Of a stretch of 64,000 nt of DNA, positions 17,258 to 26,360 are shown one piece after another. The position numbers and the translations under genes were made by a program. Origin of the DNA: Campylobacterales bacterium. GTDB lineage: Bacteria; Campylobacterota; Campylobacteria; Campylobacterales; Sulfurospirillaceae. Location: NCBI GenBank assembly GCA_016930915.1, contig JAFGFU010000013.1:124001-188000 (forward strand). The letters run 5' to 3'. The notes beneath the pieces were generated by a model, which saw nothing but the letters and a program-made list of their open reading frames with translations, was not told the origin of the DNA and did no database searches. Each line of letters starts with the position of its first letter. The first letter of the stretch is position 1.

Positions 17258-17584
17258 GTGAAGGATAATACGATTTTAACCAATCTTTATACGCCCATAA
17301 CACTGGACTCATCTCCCATAAGTGTTGTCTTAAGCGATGCCCATCATCCCATTTTTCAAGCACATTTTCCTAACCATCCTTTGTTACCAGGATTTGTCTT
17401 GCTCGATATGAGTGCAGAGCTTTTACATGTAAAGATTAGGCATATTCAAAAAGCAAAGTTTCTCAAACCTATTTTGCCTAAAACAACCCTCTTTTTTGAC
17501 GTTACATGTAACGAAAAAAAGGTGAAAATCAACGTCAAAAATTCCAACGAGAAAGTGGCTGAACTCATCTATGAAACAGAGTGA
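17258..17584 (+). CDS. Hotdog-fold 3-hydroxyacyl-ACP dehydratase (ApeI-like)
   Basis: 108 residues with a FabA/FabZ-like core (HFPNHPLLPGFVLLDMSAE), in which the His and the downstream acidic residue would be catalytic. It would dehydrate the beta-hydroxy intermediate in each polyene extension cycle. The start is GTG without a strong ribosome site; no in-frame ATG is available upstream. The end overlaps the glycosyltransferase by 14 bp. Two palindromes (17422 and 17502) lie inside, in two different reading frames. Confidence 0.8.
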   Translation: MKDNTILTNLYTPITLDSSPISVVLSDAHHPIFQAHFPNHPLLPGFVLLDMSAELLHVKIRHIQKAKFLKPILPKTTLFFDVTCNEKKVKINVKNSNEKVAELIYETE

Positions 17585-18275
17585 TATTATCGTTGTTGTA
17601 CCTACCTACAACAACCCATTAACCATCCAAAACGTAGCCCAAGATGTCCTCTCTCATGGATATGAACTTATTATCGTCGATGACGGTTCAAGCACACCTG
17701 TGGCGTCACTGCTCACGCCCCATGAAAAGCTCACTCTCTTACGCCATGAAGCCAATCAAGGTAAAGGGGCCGCCATTATTACAGGAGCGAAAGAGGCGCA
17801 AAAACAAGGATACAATTATTTTATTAGCTTAGATGGCGATGGGCAACATTTAGCCAGTGAAATTGCCAAAATCATAGAAGCCTGCGATGGTGAGCATCAG
17901 ATTATCATTGGTGCACGCAATTTTGAGATTAACCATGTACCCAATGGCTCAAAATTTGGCAGATGGTTTAGCAATTTTTGGGCATGTTGGGACACCGAAC
18001 AGCACATTACCGATTCACTCTCAGGGTTTCGTCTCTACCCTACTTCTATTTTAGATTTGGTCATTGAGACCAAACGTTTTGATTGGGAGATGGAAGTATT
18101 GGTCAAACACGCATGGAAAAAAAGACTCATTAAAGAGGTGTTTGTGGAGTGCTATTACCCTAAGCCTGAAGAGAGGGTGAGCCATTTTAAAAAGTTTTGG
18201 GACACCGCTGCCATTGTTATGGTACACGTCAAACTCTTGCCTCGCAAATTTTACTTGAAAAAAAGATACCGATGA
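17571..18275 (+). CDS. Family 2 glycosyltransferase of the aryl polyene cluster
   Basis: 234 residues of a GT-A fold: VVVPTYNN at the N-terminus, IIVDDGSS, the DGDGQH metal-binding DXD motif and the SLSGFRLYP acceptor segment. In aryl polyene clusters such enzymes and the acyltransferase that follows are thought to build the lipid anchor that holds the pigment in the outer membrane. It overlaps both neighbours, so it is co-translated. Confidence 0.87.
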   Translation: MKQSDIIVVVPTYNNPLTIQNVAQDVLSHGYELIIVDDGSSTPVASLLTPHEKLTLLRHEANQGKGAAIITGAKEAQKQGYNYFISLDGDGQHLASEIAKIIEACDGEHQIIIGARNFEINHVPNGSKFGRWFSNFWACWDTEQHITDSLSGFRLYPTSILDLVIETKRFDWEMEVLVKHAWKKRLIKEVFVECYYPKPEERVSHFKKFWDTAAIVMVHVKLLPRKFYLKKRYR

Positions 18276-19135
18276 GTACAAAACAAAGAGGGAGTGGATG
18301 GAGCATTCGGCTCGTTTTTAATCTCTACAAAACCTTAGGGTACACCTTCATCTATTATCTCATGTACCCTGTCACTTTTTTTTATTTTTTAGTTGCACAT
18401 AACGTCAAAGAAGCACTTAAAGAGTACTATGCACATATTGGAGAGCCTTTTACGCTGTGGGGTTATTATGAACATTTACGTCACTTTGCCATTACCATGT
18501 GTGACCGCTTTATCTCCAAAGTAGAACCACAAAGCTACACCTTTATCATGGACAATCCAGAGCTTCTTTTAAGCAATGTCCAACAAGGCTCCATTTTGCT
18601 TTTATCACATTTTGGTGGTTGGGCAGCGGCTGGAAACTGTTTTAGTGGCTTTAAAATGAATGTCATTATGCAAGAAGCCCTCTTAGAGGAAATTAAAGCG
18701 ATTGAAGAATCTTTGGAGACTAAAAATAGTAATTTGAACATCATTGACCTTTCCAAAGGAGCTTCAAGTGTCTCACTTGAAATCGCCTCTGCACTGCTTA
18801 GAAATGAGAGCGTTGCAATGATGGCAGACCGTGCGACAGAACCTAAACATGCCAAAGAGCTCCTCTTTTTTGGCAAACCTGCCCTTTTCAATCAAAACCC
18901 TTTTGCTATTGCCTATAAAACGCAAAAACCTTTAATCGCCCTTGTGGTTATTTATGAAAAAGCCCGTACGTATCGTATAGAATGCATTAACTTAAGCATG
19001 AATAAAACCCATCATAAAAACGAAGAAATTGAAACCTCTATGCAACACTATGCTGATTTTTTAGCAGACGTAGTAAAGCGTTACCCTAAACAGTGGTTTA
19101 ATTTTTATCATTTTTGGAAAGAGAAAAGAACATGA
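18272..19135 (+). CDS. HtrB/LpxL-like lysophospholipid acyltransferase
   Basis: 287 residues with an N-terminal hydrophobic segment (YTFIYYLMYPVTFFYFLVAH), the SHFGGWAAAGN catalytic region and the MMADRATEPKHAKELLFFGKPA region typical of the lipid A acyltransferase superfamily. I chose ATG 18272, which overlaps the previous stop, not the track-long start at 18197. It is likely to acylate the lipid anchor of the aryl polyene. Confidence 0.85.
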   Translation: MSTKQRGSGWSIRLVFNLYKTLGYTFIYYLMYPVTFFYFLVAHNVKEALKEYYAHIGEPFTLWGYYEHLRHFAITMCDRFISKVEPQSYTFIMDNPELLLSNVQQGSILLLSHFGGWAAAGNCFSGFKMNVIMQEALLEEIKAIEESLETKNSNLNIIDLSKGASSVSLEIASALLRNESVAMMADRATEPKHAKELLFFGKPALFNQNPFAIAYKTQKPLIALVVIYEKARTYRIECINLSMNKTHHKNEEIETSMQHYADFLADVVKRYPKQWFNFYHFWKEKRT

Positions 19136-20652
19136 AACTAACCTTAAACAACCGTTATATTTCACTGGAAGAAATTACACAAGCGACGCAGATTTGCATC
19201 TCTAAAGAGCCTGCTTTTCAAGAGGCGTTTATGCTCGGTCATACCTTTTTAATGAATGAAATTAAAAAGGGCAAACCCATTTATGGCGTTACCACAGGTT
19301 ATGGGGCAAGCGGTAAAAACTACCTCACCTATGAGCAGAGTGCGATACTCCAACAAAACCTCTACCGTTTTCACGGGTGTGGCGTGGGCGCATCGCTGAG
19401 TATACAGGCTTCTCGCTACGCCCTTATATGCCGTCTTATCTCCCTTGCCAAAGGCAAATCAGGCATCTCCTATGCCCTCTTAGAGCGCTTGGAGCTTTTA
19501 CTGGAAAAAGAGATTATTCCTGTGATTCCCTCTTTAGGCTCAGTGGGAGCAAGTGGTGATTTGACACCCCTTTCCTATATTGCCGCCGTGATTGCGGGTG
19601 AGAGAGAGGTGTGGTTTGAGGGTAAAATCCAAAGCACACAAGCGGTGTATGAAACGCTAGGCATTACCCCTTATGTCTTTAAACCTAAAGAAGCACTAGC
19701 GATTATGAATGGCACGACCATTATGAGTGCCATTGCGCTATGTGCGCTGGAGCGTTTTGAAGTCATCCTCTCAAGTATGGAGTCTTTTGTCGCAGGCATG
19801 TTTGAGGTGCTTTTGGGCGATACCACACCACTGGACAGCTTTGTGCACGAAGCCAAACCTTTTAGCGGACAAATCCAAAGTGCCTCTAATATTCAAGCCA
19901 AAATTGAAGGCTCAAAACTCACCCATGGTAGAGATGACAGGTATGACAAATTTTTTGAGGACAATGACCTCAACATTCAAGACACCTACTCCATGCGTTG
20001 CGCACCTCAAGTCTTAGGGGTCATTCGTGATAATTTAGCCATTTCTAAAAAATGGGTGGAAGAGGAGATAAACTCGGTCAATGACAATCCACTCATTGAT
20101 GGTGTCAATCAAAAAATCTACACCTCAGGCAATTTTTACGGTGGCTACGTCGCTCATGCAATGGATACGCTGAAAATTTGTGCTGCCAACCTTGCCGATT
20201 TACTCGATAAAGAGTTTGCTCTTTTAGTGGATCATAAATTTAATCGGGGCATTGGTGAAAACCTTAAACTATCACAAGAGCCTTATTTTCACGGTTTTAA
20301 AGCGATGCAAATTACACTCAGTTCTCTCAGTGCTGATGTCATTAAAAACACCACCGCCGCTTCCATCCATTCACGCCCTACCGAATCACTCAATCAAGAC
20401 AAAGTAAGCATGGGAACCACCGCTGCACTGGATTTTAAAAAGATGATGGAGCCTTTGGAATTAATGCTTAGCATTGCTTTCATTGGACTTGCACAAGCAG
20501 TCGATATTCGAGGAGAAGAAAAAGTTTCCCCTTTCTTACTGAAAAGCTACACGACCCTTCGTAAAAAAGTGCCTGCCTTGATAGAAGATAGACGCATGGA
20601 TGTGGACATTGCGCAGGTTCAAAAGAAGCTTCATCGAGGAGTCTTTGCATGA
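19132..20652 (+). CDS. Aromatic amino acid ammonia-lyase (HAL/TAL/PAL family)
   Basis: 506 residues. The Ala140-Ser141-Gly142 triad in GSVGASGDLTPLSY forms the MIO cofactor. Also present are YGVTTGYG, YSMRCAPQVLG and NDNPLID. In flexirubin-type clusters it deaminates tyrosine (or phenylalanine) to the cinnamate-type starter. The selectivity loop reads NLYRFHGCGVG; the key pair is Phe-His, not His-Leu (classical tyrosine lyases), Phe-Leu (phenylalanine lyases) or Ser-His (histidine lyases and Flavobacterium johnsoniae TAL). Substrate preference is thus not obvious. ATG 19132 overlaps the previous stop. Confidence 0.92.
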   Translation: MKLTLNNRYISLEEITQATQICISKEPAFQEAFMLGHTFLMNEIKKGKPIYGVTTGYGASGKNYLTYEQSAILQQNLYRFHGCGVGASLSIQASRYALICRLISLAKGKSGISYALLERLELLLEKEIIPVIPSLGSVGASGDLTPLSYIAAVIAGEREVWFEGKIQSTQAVYETLGITPYVFKPKEALAIMNGTTIMSAIALCALERFEVILSSMESFVAGMFEVLLGDTTPLDSFVHEAKPFSGQIQSASNIQAKIEGSKLTHGRDDRYDKFFEDNDLNIQDTYSMRCAPQVLGVIRDNLAISKKWVEEEINSVNDNPLIDGVNQKIYTSGNFYGGYVAHAMDTLKICAANLADLLDKEFALLVDHKFNRGIGENLKLSQEPYFHGFKAMQITLSSLSADVIKNTTAASIHSRPTESLNQDKVSMGTTAALDFKKMMEPLELMLSIAFIGLAQAVDIRGEEKVSPFLLKSYTTLRKKVPALIEDRRMDVDIAQVQKKLHRGVFA

Positions 20653-21338
20653 AAAAAGTCCTCGTTACAGGAGCGACTGGGTGCATTGGTGAAGCCATTG
20701 TGCGCTATTTTGCACACGAGGGTTACTTTGTCTACATTCACTACAACACCCAAAAAGAAAAAGCGCAACATCTGCTTGAGAGCATTTCAAAAGGCGAAAT
20801 CATTCAATGCGATTTAACCAATCAAGAAGCGGTGAAGAGGGCTTTTGAATCGTTACATGTAAACGTTTTGGTCAATAATGCAGGCATTACCCGTGACAAA
20901 CTCTTCTTCTTTATGGAAGAGAGCGAATGGAGCGATGTCATAAACGCCAATCTGAACAGCCTCTTTTATGTCACCAAAGCCATTTTACCGCAGATGATAA
21001 AAGCCAAAGAGGGTTCCATTGTGAATGTCTCTTCTATCTCAGGGCTGGTGGGCAATGGCGGACAGGCAAACTACTCTGCCACCAAAGGGGGCATTAACGC
21101 CTTTACCAAAGCCTTATGCGTTGAAGTTGGACGCTACAACATTCGTGTCAATGCAGTAGCGCCTGGTGTTATTGAATCGGAGATGATTGAACATGTGGAT
21201 AAATCCATCACTCAAATTATTCCTTGCAAACGCTTAGGCAAACCCGAAGAAGTGGCTGAAGTCATCTTTTTTTTAGGCGATAAAGCCACTTACGTCAATG
21301 GCGAAGTGATTAACATCAGCGGCGGAATGGTGAGATAA
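20649..21338 (+). CDS. 3-ketoacyl-ACP reductase, FabG-like SDR (ApeQ-like)
   Basis: 229 residues of a classical short-chain dehydrogenase: NAD(P) motif TGATGCIG, NNAG, catalytic Ser in NVSSISG and YSATK. It would reduce the beta-keto group in polyene extension. ATGA overlap upstream and a single-base overlap downstream place it firmly in the operon. Confidence 0.92.
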   Translation: MKKVLVTGATGCIGEAIVRYFAHEGYFVYIHYNTQKEKAQHLLESISKGEIIQCDLTNQEAVKRAFESLHVNVLVNNAGITRDKLFFFMEESEWSDVINANLNSLFYVTKAILPQMIKAKEGSIVNVSSISGLVGNGGQANYSATKGGINAFTKALCVEVGRYNIRVNAVAPGVIESEMIEHVDKSITQIIPCKRLGKPEEVAEVIFFLGDKATYVNGEVINISGGMVR

Positions 21339-21871
21339 TGCAGATTCTTTTCTCATTCTTATACGCTCCCATTGTGGTTATTTTACTTAGCTATTTCAAC
21401 GTCAAAACCGTTGCTTTAGGACTTTGGGCTTTTGGGGTACTTTGGCTGTTGCTCCTAAAAAAGAGAAAACTTAAAACGCTTATTTTTCCCTTTTTTTATA
21501 TCGTCGTTGCCATTGGTGCGTTTATCATGGATGACTTTTTAGTCCTCAAATTTCTTCCGCTGCTTATCTCCTTAGCCTTTCTTTTTTTCCTTATTGCCAG
21601 CTATTTTGACAATGACTCAATTATTTTATATTTTGCAAAAAAACTACACAAACGTCCTTTAAACAGCAATGAAGAGGCGTACATTAACCGCTCAACGCTC
21701 TTTTGGATTGGCTTAGCATTTGTAAACATCCTTTTACATGTAACAATGTTGTTGCTCAAAAACGATAACTATTGGATTCTTTACTCCTCATTTGGCTGGT
21801 ATATGGTTTTTATCGTTGGGGGCGTTGTGCAGTTTTTACACCGTCACTTTGTCTTTTTAAAACGAGGCTAA
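21338..21871 (+). CDS. Polytopic membrane protein of the aryl polyene cluster (COG4648-like)
   Basis: 177 residues with about five to six membrane helices (FLYAPIVVILLSYF, FPFFYIVVAIGAFIM, LPLLISLAFLFFLIASYF and two C-terminal ones). Proteins of this size and profile recur in aryl polyene clusters between the reductase and the LolA-like gene. The function is unknown; a role in pigment transfer is an inference from context. Confidence 0.75.
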   Translation: MQILFSFLYAPIVVILLSYFNVKTVALGLWAFGVLWLLLLKKRKLKTLIFPFFYIVVAIGAFIMDDFLVLKFLPLLISLAFLFFLIASYFDNDSIILYFAKKLHKRPLNSNEEAYINRSTLFWIGLAFVNILLHVTMLLLKNDNYWILYSSFGWYMVFIVGGVVQFLHRHFVFLKRG

Positions 21872-21872
21872 G

Positions 21873-22361
21873 ATGACACTTAAATCTCTTGTTATCCTTT
21901 TTTGTTTTGCCCTCACTCTTTTTGCACATGAATCTTCCTCATTTAAAGAGAGACGCTACAGTTATGCTCTTGATAAAGATATCTTTTTTGAAGGCTTTAT
22001 TACCTTTAATGACGCCTCCATTATGATTGAGTATGTCAAACCTGAGAGTAAAGTTTTGACCTACTTTGAAGAGAAACTCTCCATTCAAGATGACAAGGGA
22101 TTTTGGAGTGTTGATGCCCAACAAATGCCCTCTTTGAGCTATTTGTTTATGATTATTAAAGCCGTACATGAACAAAACTCCCTTTTACTCGAGCGTTTTT
22201 TTGATGCGACCACACAAGAAAATCAGACCAAACTCCTTCCTAAAGAAGCAGTAGCACATGTTCTTGAAGAGGTCATCATTACGTATCAAAATAAGCGTCT
22301 TCACTCTTTACATGTAAAAATGAAAAACAAAGATAGGATTGAGATTGAAATTTTGGATTAA
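21873..22361 (+). CDS. Periplasmic LolA-like carrier
   Basis: 162 residues with a signal peptide (SLVILFCFALTLFAHES) and a LolA-type beta-rich body (FKERRYSYALDKDIFFEGFITF). It probably ferries the lipidic pigment through the periplasm to the outer membrane. It overlaps the MMPL exporter gene, its presumed partner, by 23 bp. Confidence 0.75.
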   Translation: MTLKSLVILFCFALTLFAHESSSFKERRYSYALDKDIFFEGFITFNDASIMIEYVKPESKVLTYFEEKLSIQDDKGFWSVDAQQMPSLSYLFMIIKAVHEQNSLLLERFFDATTQENQTKLLPKEAVAHVLEEVIITYQNKRLHSLHVKMKNKDRIEIEILD

Positions 22362-24459
22362 ATCCCTTAATATCATACTTTTTTGTTTAGTACTTTTGGT
22401 GTTTTTACTCCTAAAAGAGCGCATTCATCTCTCTTCAAACCTGAGTGCTTTTTTACCTGAAAATCAGAGTAAAACGCTTTTAGATATGTATGCAAAATTT
22501 AACCACACCACGGAAGTTTTTATTGCCAGCGAGGGCTTTGATAAAGCTTCTTTAGAGCGAATAAAAAACCTTGAAGAAAAACTCACACGCTCCTCTTTTT
22601 TAGAACTTAAAAGCGATATTTTACCCAATGCAAAACGCTTAGAATACCAACACCAAAATGCTTTTTATCTCAAAACCTTTCAACCTAAACCGTCCAATGA
22701 AATTGCAACCACGCTCCAAACACTCTATGAAGGCATTGTACACAACCCTTTTTATACCACCATTGATCCCTATGATCCGCTGGGTTATTTTAGTGCACCC
22801 CCTGAAAACAAAAACATCCTGATACGCAATGCTCATTTAGCATTGGGCAACTTTGGCTATCTCAGCATTTTTAAGCTCAATCCGAATCAGACACAGCAGA
22901 ACTATGAAGAGCTCTACCATTTTGTCCATGAAAATATCAAGGGTGTTGATAATATTAGGCTCTTTAGCCCTGCTTTTTATTTTGTTGAAAATGCACAGAA
23001 AATTAAAAGCGATGTCACTCTTTTAGTCTGTGTTTCAAGTGCCCTTTTGGTGCTTTTATATCTTTTGTTTATTAAAAATATCGGATTGCTTTTTAACACC
23101 TTACTGAGCCTTGCAAGCTCGGTTATGCTCTCATTTATTCTGCTTTCTTTTGTTTGGGATGATATTTCGCTTTTTGTACTTGCTTTTGGAAGTGCCATCA
23201 GTACCGTAGCCATTGATTATATGTTTCATCACTATTTACATGGGCATTATGAAAGGCCTCTGGGTTTTAACAAAACAGTCTTTTTTGGATTTTTTACAAC
23301 GCTGGGTGGATTTTTTATTTTTGGATTTGTGGATTTTTTACTGATTCAGCAACTCTGCCTTTTTTCGATGCTCTCTCTCACCTTTAGTTACCTTCACTTT
23401 GCATTTATCTATCCTATAATTGGCTTTGGCAAAGCACCCGATTTTGCTTTTTTTAAACGAACCTTTGTCTTACCTTATCGTCTTATTACTATTATTTCCC
23501 TTCTGATTATTATTGCGACACTTCCTTTTGTACGTATCAATACCAATCTTCGCTCTTTAGATTACCACAATCAAAAGCTCCTTACAGATGAGCTCTTTTT
23601 TAAACAACAGATGAAAGAAGTAGGTACAACACCTATCTTAATTGAAGCGCAAAGCCTAGATGCCTTAGTTGAAAAAAGTCGTTTGATTGCACAAAAAAGT
23701 CCACATGCCCTCCTTCCTCTCTCCTTTTTAATGGATAAAAAAAGCTTTGAGACGAAAGCGAAAGTATTGAAAGATTTTGATTTTAGTAGCACCCAAAAAA
23801 TAGTTTTAGAAGAAGCAAAAAAACAAGGTTTTAGAGACAATTTTTTTAAACACGCCTACAATGCCTCACTGCTTCATCCAACTTTTACCCCTATAACACA
23901 CGAACTCCTTGAATCAATGGGGATTCATGTGCTCACCCATCAAGGCATATTCTACACCTTAGGTATGGTCAAAGCAAACGATGTTGCAATGCTGGAAGCC
24001 CAAAACTTAGCCCATAGCATGGAGACACAAACACTTTTTAGTAAAGCTTTAGCGGGCGTACAAAACGAGTTGGTGTGGTGTGGCATTTTAAGTGCTACGC
24101 TTCTTTGTCTGATACTTCTATGGATATACCCTAACGCTTTAATGCTCTGCTTTAGCTTTATTCTCTTTCCCATCGCACTTATTTTACTCTCACTGATAGG
24201 AGAGAGTCTCTCTTTAATGCATCTTTTTATGCTTTTTATTGTCATGGCACTGAGCATTGATTATGGAATTTATAAAGCAGACGCTAAAGCACAAAGCAGT
24301 GCAACACACAATGCCATTTTCTTCTCGCTTTTAAGCACCTTTGCAGGATTTGGCGTCTTAATTTTTAGCCGTATTGGCGCACTTGAACACATTGGCTGGG
24401 TGGCAAGTGTAGGGGTTTTTGCCCTATTTTTACTACTGTTAGGGAGAGAAAAGCAATGA
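22339..24459 (+). CDS. MMPL/RND-family exporter of the aryl polyene cluster
   Basis: 706 residues with two sets of membrane helices separated by large periplasmic loops. These include an N-terminal helix (LNIILFCLVLLVFLLL), LLFNTLLSLASSVMLSFILLSF, and a C-terminal set with the MALSIDYGIY motif typical of MMPL proteins. It would move the lipid-anchored pigment out of the inner membrane. The start codon is TTG at 22339 (or TTG 22345), inside the previous gene; no ATG is available near the expected N-terminus. Confidence 0.85.
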   Translation: MRLKFWIKSLNIILFCLVLLVFLLLKERIHLSSNLSAFLPENQSKTLLDMYAKFNHTTEVFIASEGFDKASLERIKNLEEKLTRSSFLELKSDILPNAKRLEYQHQNAFYLKTFQPKPSNEIATTLQTLYEGIVHNPFYTTIDPYDPLGYFSAPPENKNILIRNAHLALGNFGYLSIFKLNPNQTQQNYEELYHFVHENIKGVDNIRLFSPAFYFVENAQKIKSDVTLLVCVSSALLVLLYLLFIKNIGLLFNTLLSLASSVMLSFILLSFVWDDISLFVLAFGSAISTVAIDYMFHHYLHGHYERPLGFNKTVFFGFFTTLGGFFIFGFVDFLLIQQLCLFSMLSLTFSYLHFAFIYPIIGFGKAPDFAFFKRTFVLPYRLITIISLLIIIATLPFVRINTNLRSLDYHNQKLLTDELFFKQQMKEVGTTPILIEAQSLDALVEKSRLIAQKSPHALLPLSFLMDKKSFETKAKVLKDFDFSSTQKIVLEEAKKQGFRDNFFKHAYNASLLHPTFTPITHELLESMGIHVLTHQGIFYTLGMVKANDVAMLEAQNLAHSMETQTLFSKALAGVQNELVWCGILSATLLCLILLWIYPNALMLCFSFILFPIALILLSLIGESLSLMHLFMLFIVMALSIDYGIYKADAKAQSSATHNAIFFSLLSTFAGFGVLIFSRIGALEHIGWVASVGVFALFLLLLGREKQ

Positions 24460-25637
24460 ACATTACCATCATCAACGATGATCAAACCCAAAGCGTTTAT
24501 AAGAGTGAAACGCTCTTTGATGAAACACTTAAAGACGCTATCATACCTATTGCTTCGACGAGCAAAAAAGAGAGTGCGATTGCTATTTTAAAAGCCTATC
24601 TCTCAGGGGCAAAGCCTATTTTGTACGATCAAGATAACACGGCTCTTGCGCAAAAAGTAGCTTCTTTTGATACCTCTTTGCTAAGCTCGATTGATTTTGC
24701 CGCTATGTTTTTTACCTCAGGTAGTACAGGTTCTCCCACAGGAGCGTTTAAAACCAAAGAAAATATTGAGACGGACATGGAAGCTCTGCTAAGAGAATTT
24801 GGAAATTTTAGCGTTGAAAATGTCGTAGCCACGGTTCCTTTTATTCATATTTATGGCTTTTTAGCTGCACTCCTTCTACCCTTAAAACTGAACAAACCGC
24901 TTTTGTTTAAAGAGCATTTTCTACCCCATGATTTGTTGGCATGTGCCACAAAAAACACACTCATTGTCACCACACCGCTTTACATCAAATCCCTTTTACG
25001 CCTTAATGAGCCTAAAGATTTGAGTCAGACCATTTTTATTAGCTCCACAGGACCTCTAAGTAGCGATATCGCCAAAGCGTTTTGTGACACCTTTAACACC
25101 ACACTCATTCAGCTTTTTGGCTCAACCGAAACAGGAAGCATCGCTTTTAAAAAGCAAGACGATACCTTTTGGACGCCTTTTCACGGGGTTGAAGTCTCTT
25201 TGAACGCCAAAGAGCTTTTACATGTAAGCTCTCCGTTTATTTCGCATCAACTGTGGCAAGAGGGTTTGGTGGAGACAGGAGGTGCGATTCAAAGTTTTGA
25301 TTACGCATTGATTGAAAATGGCAAATTTCAACTTTTAGGACGAAGCAATACCATTGTTAAAATTGCGGGAAAACGCTATGCCACCACACAAATAGAAGAG
25401 ATCTTAGAGCGTATGGAAGGTGTCAATAAAGTCCTTGCAAACGTAAAACATATGGAAAATGAGCTCAAAGATGAAGTGGTAGAGCTGTTCATTGAAAGTA
25501 CGAAAGAGATAAACTTAAGAGAGATTCAACACATACTCAAAGAGAGCTTAGGGCATATAAATATTCCTCTAAAACTTTACAGAGTTGAGAAGATTGAAAC
25601 GTCACTGATGGGTAAAAAGATGATGCCTTTGCTTTAA
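24456..25637 (+). CDS. AMP-dependent acyl/aryl-ACP ligase (ApeH-like)
   Basis: 393 residues of an adenylate-forming enzyme: P-loop TSGSTGSPTG, FGSTETG, and the GRSNTIVKIAGKR motif with the catalytic Lys near the C-terminus. It would activate the cinnamate-type starter and load it on the ACP. It is shorter than most ligases (usually 450-550), as in aryl polyene clusters. ATGA overlap with the exporter gene. A hairpin follows the stop at once. Confidence 0.88.
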   Translation: MNITIINDDQTQSVYKSETLFDETLKDAIIPIASTSKKESAIAILKAYLSGAKPILYDQDNTALAQKVASFDTSLLSSIDFAAMFFTSGSTGSPTGAFKTKENIETDMEALLREFGNFSVENVVATVPFIHIYGFLAALLLPLKLNKPLLFKEHFLPHDLLACATKNTLIVTTPLYIKSLLRLNEPKDLSQTIFISSTGPLSSDIAKAFCDTFNTTLIQLFGSTETGSIAFKKQDDTFWTPFHGVEVSLNAKELLHVSSPFISHQLWQEGLVETGGAIQSFDYALIENGKFQLLGRSNTIVKIAGKRYATTQIEEILERMEGVNKVLANVKHMENELKDEVVELFIESTKEINLREIQHILKESLGHINIPLKLYRVEKIETSLMGKKMMPLL

Positions 25638-25658
25638 AAGAGTTCTTGCAGAACTCTT
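25638..25658 (+). terminator. Hairpin immediately after the AMP ligase
   Basis: AAGAGTTCT / AGAACTCTT, a 9-bp perfect stem with a TGC loop, begins right at the stop codon. There is no T tract, so termination is uncertain. Confidence 0.5.
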
Positions 25659-25782
25659 AACACACCTTTAAAGCGAAGCTCTAAAGGCTACGTTAACACT
25701 GGGTAATCTTCGGCAGAAAGCCCGCACACCCTTGGTGCTTTTCCTTCTCGCAAAATGAGTTTTGCAAGAAGTCTAAAGAAAA
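25659..25782. other. Gene-free stretch with internal inverted repeat, possible structured RNA
   Basis: No ORF is convincing. It contains CTTCTCGCAAAA TGAG TTTTGCAAGAAG (about 25744-25772), an 11-12-bp inverted repeat with one G-T pair, and a less AT-rich core (GGGTAATCTTCGGCAGAAAGC). It lies between two terminators facing each other. I do not recognise a known RNA family. Confidence 0.35.
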
Positions 25783-25803
25783 AAGAGGCTGAGCGCCTCT
25801 TTG
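25783..25803 (-). terminator. Rho-independent terminator of the small lipoprotein gene
   Basis: On the minus strand, AAAGAGGC / GCCTCTTT with a 5-base loop is followed by a T run; it begins 3 bp after the lipoprotein stop. Confidence 0.85.
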
Positions 25804-25805
25804 GA

Positions 25806-26204
25806 TTACAACATACTTAGCTGAACTTGAATCGCTTTATTAAGGTTTTGAATCCATCCGTTGTAGTTTTTATGAATGGTATTTTCTGCTGGATTATAAT
25901 CAAGCGCTGTACTATCTTGATACGTAATACTGTATTCATTGGCATTATACGTAATCAGCACAACAGCAACATGTTTACGCAATGTAAGGACACCTTGAAT
26001 TTTACCACTATTAACTTTTTTCATCACCCAACCAAGACTTCCACCTGCTTGAATAATAGCTCTCTCTACCTCTTGAACCGTTGCTTTATTGGTGCTGTTC
26101 ATGGCAACCGCTGTATTATTGATATTCTGTACAGGAGCTGCGGTACATCCCACAAACGCTAACGTGGCTAACGCCGCTATGAATAACATCTTAAACTTTC
26201 TCAT
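25806..26204 (-). CDS. Small lipoprotein of unknown function
   Basis: 132 residues with a lipoprotein signal (MLFIAALATLAFVGC). The lipid-modified Cys is followed by TAAP, so outer-membrane sorting is likely. The mature part has an alpha-helix (VQEVERAIIQAGGSLGW) and beta segments with Lys-His (LTLRKHVAVVLITYN). The AAAGG site points to the ATG at 26204 and not the one two codons earlier. It interrupts the aryl polyene arm on the opposite strand, with its own terminator. I cannot assign a role. Confidence 0.75.
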   Translation of the reverse strand: MRKFKMLFIAALATLAFVGCTAAPVQNINNTAVAMNSTNKATVQEVERAIIQAGGSLGWVMKKVNSGKIQGVLTLRKHVAVVLITYNANEYSITYQDSTALDYNPAENTIHKNYNGWIQNLNKAIQVQLSML

Positions 26205-26360
26205 GCCCATCCTTTAAAAAAATTTAAGCTTATTGTATTGAGTGAAAGGTTAAAAATAACTGAGCCAAACCCCATCAATCCTTATGATTTGCGCCTCTCA
26301 AAGCAATCTATAATTGAAAATTCATTACACTAATAAACAATACATAGTAAAAGAGAGTTT

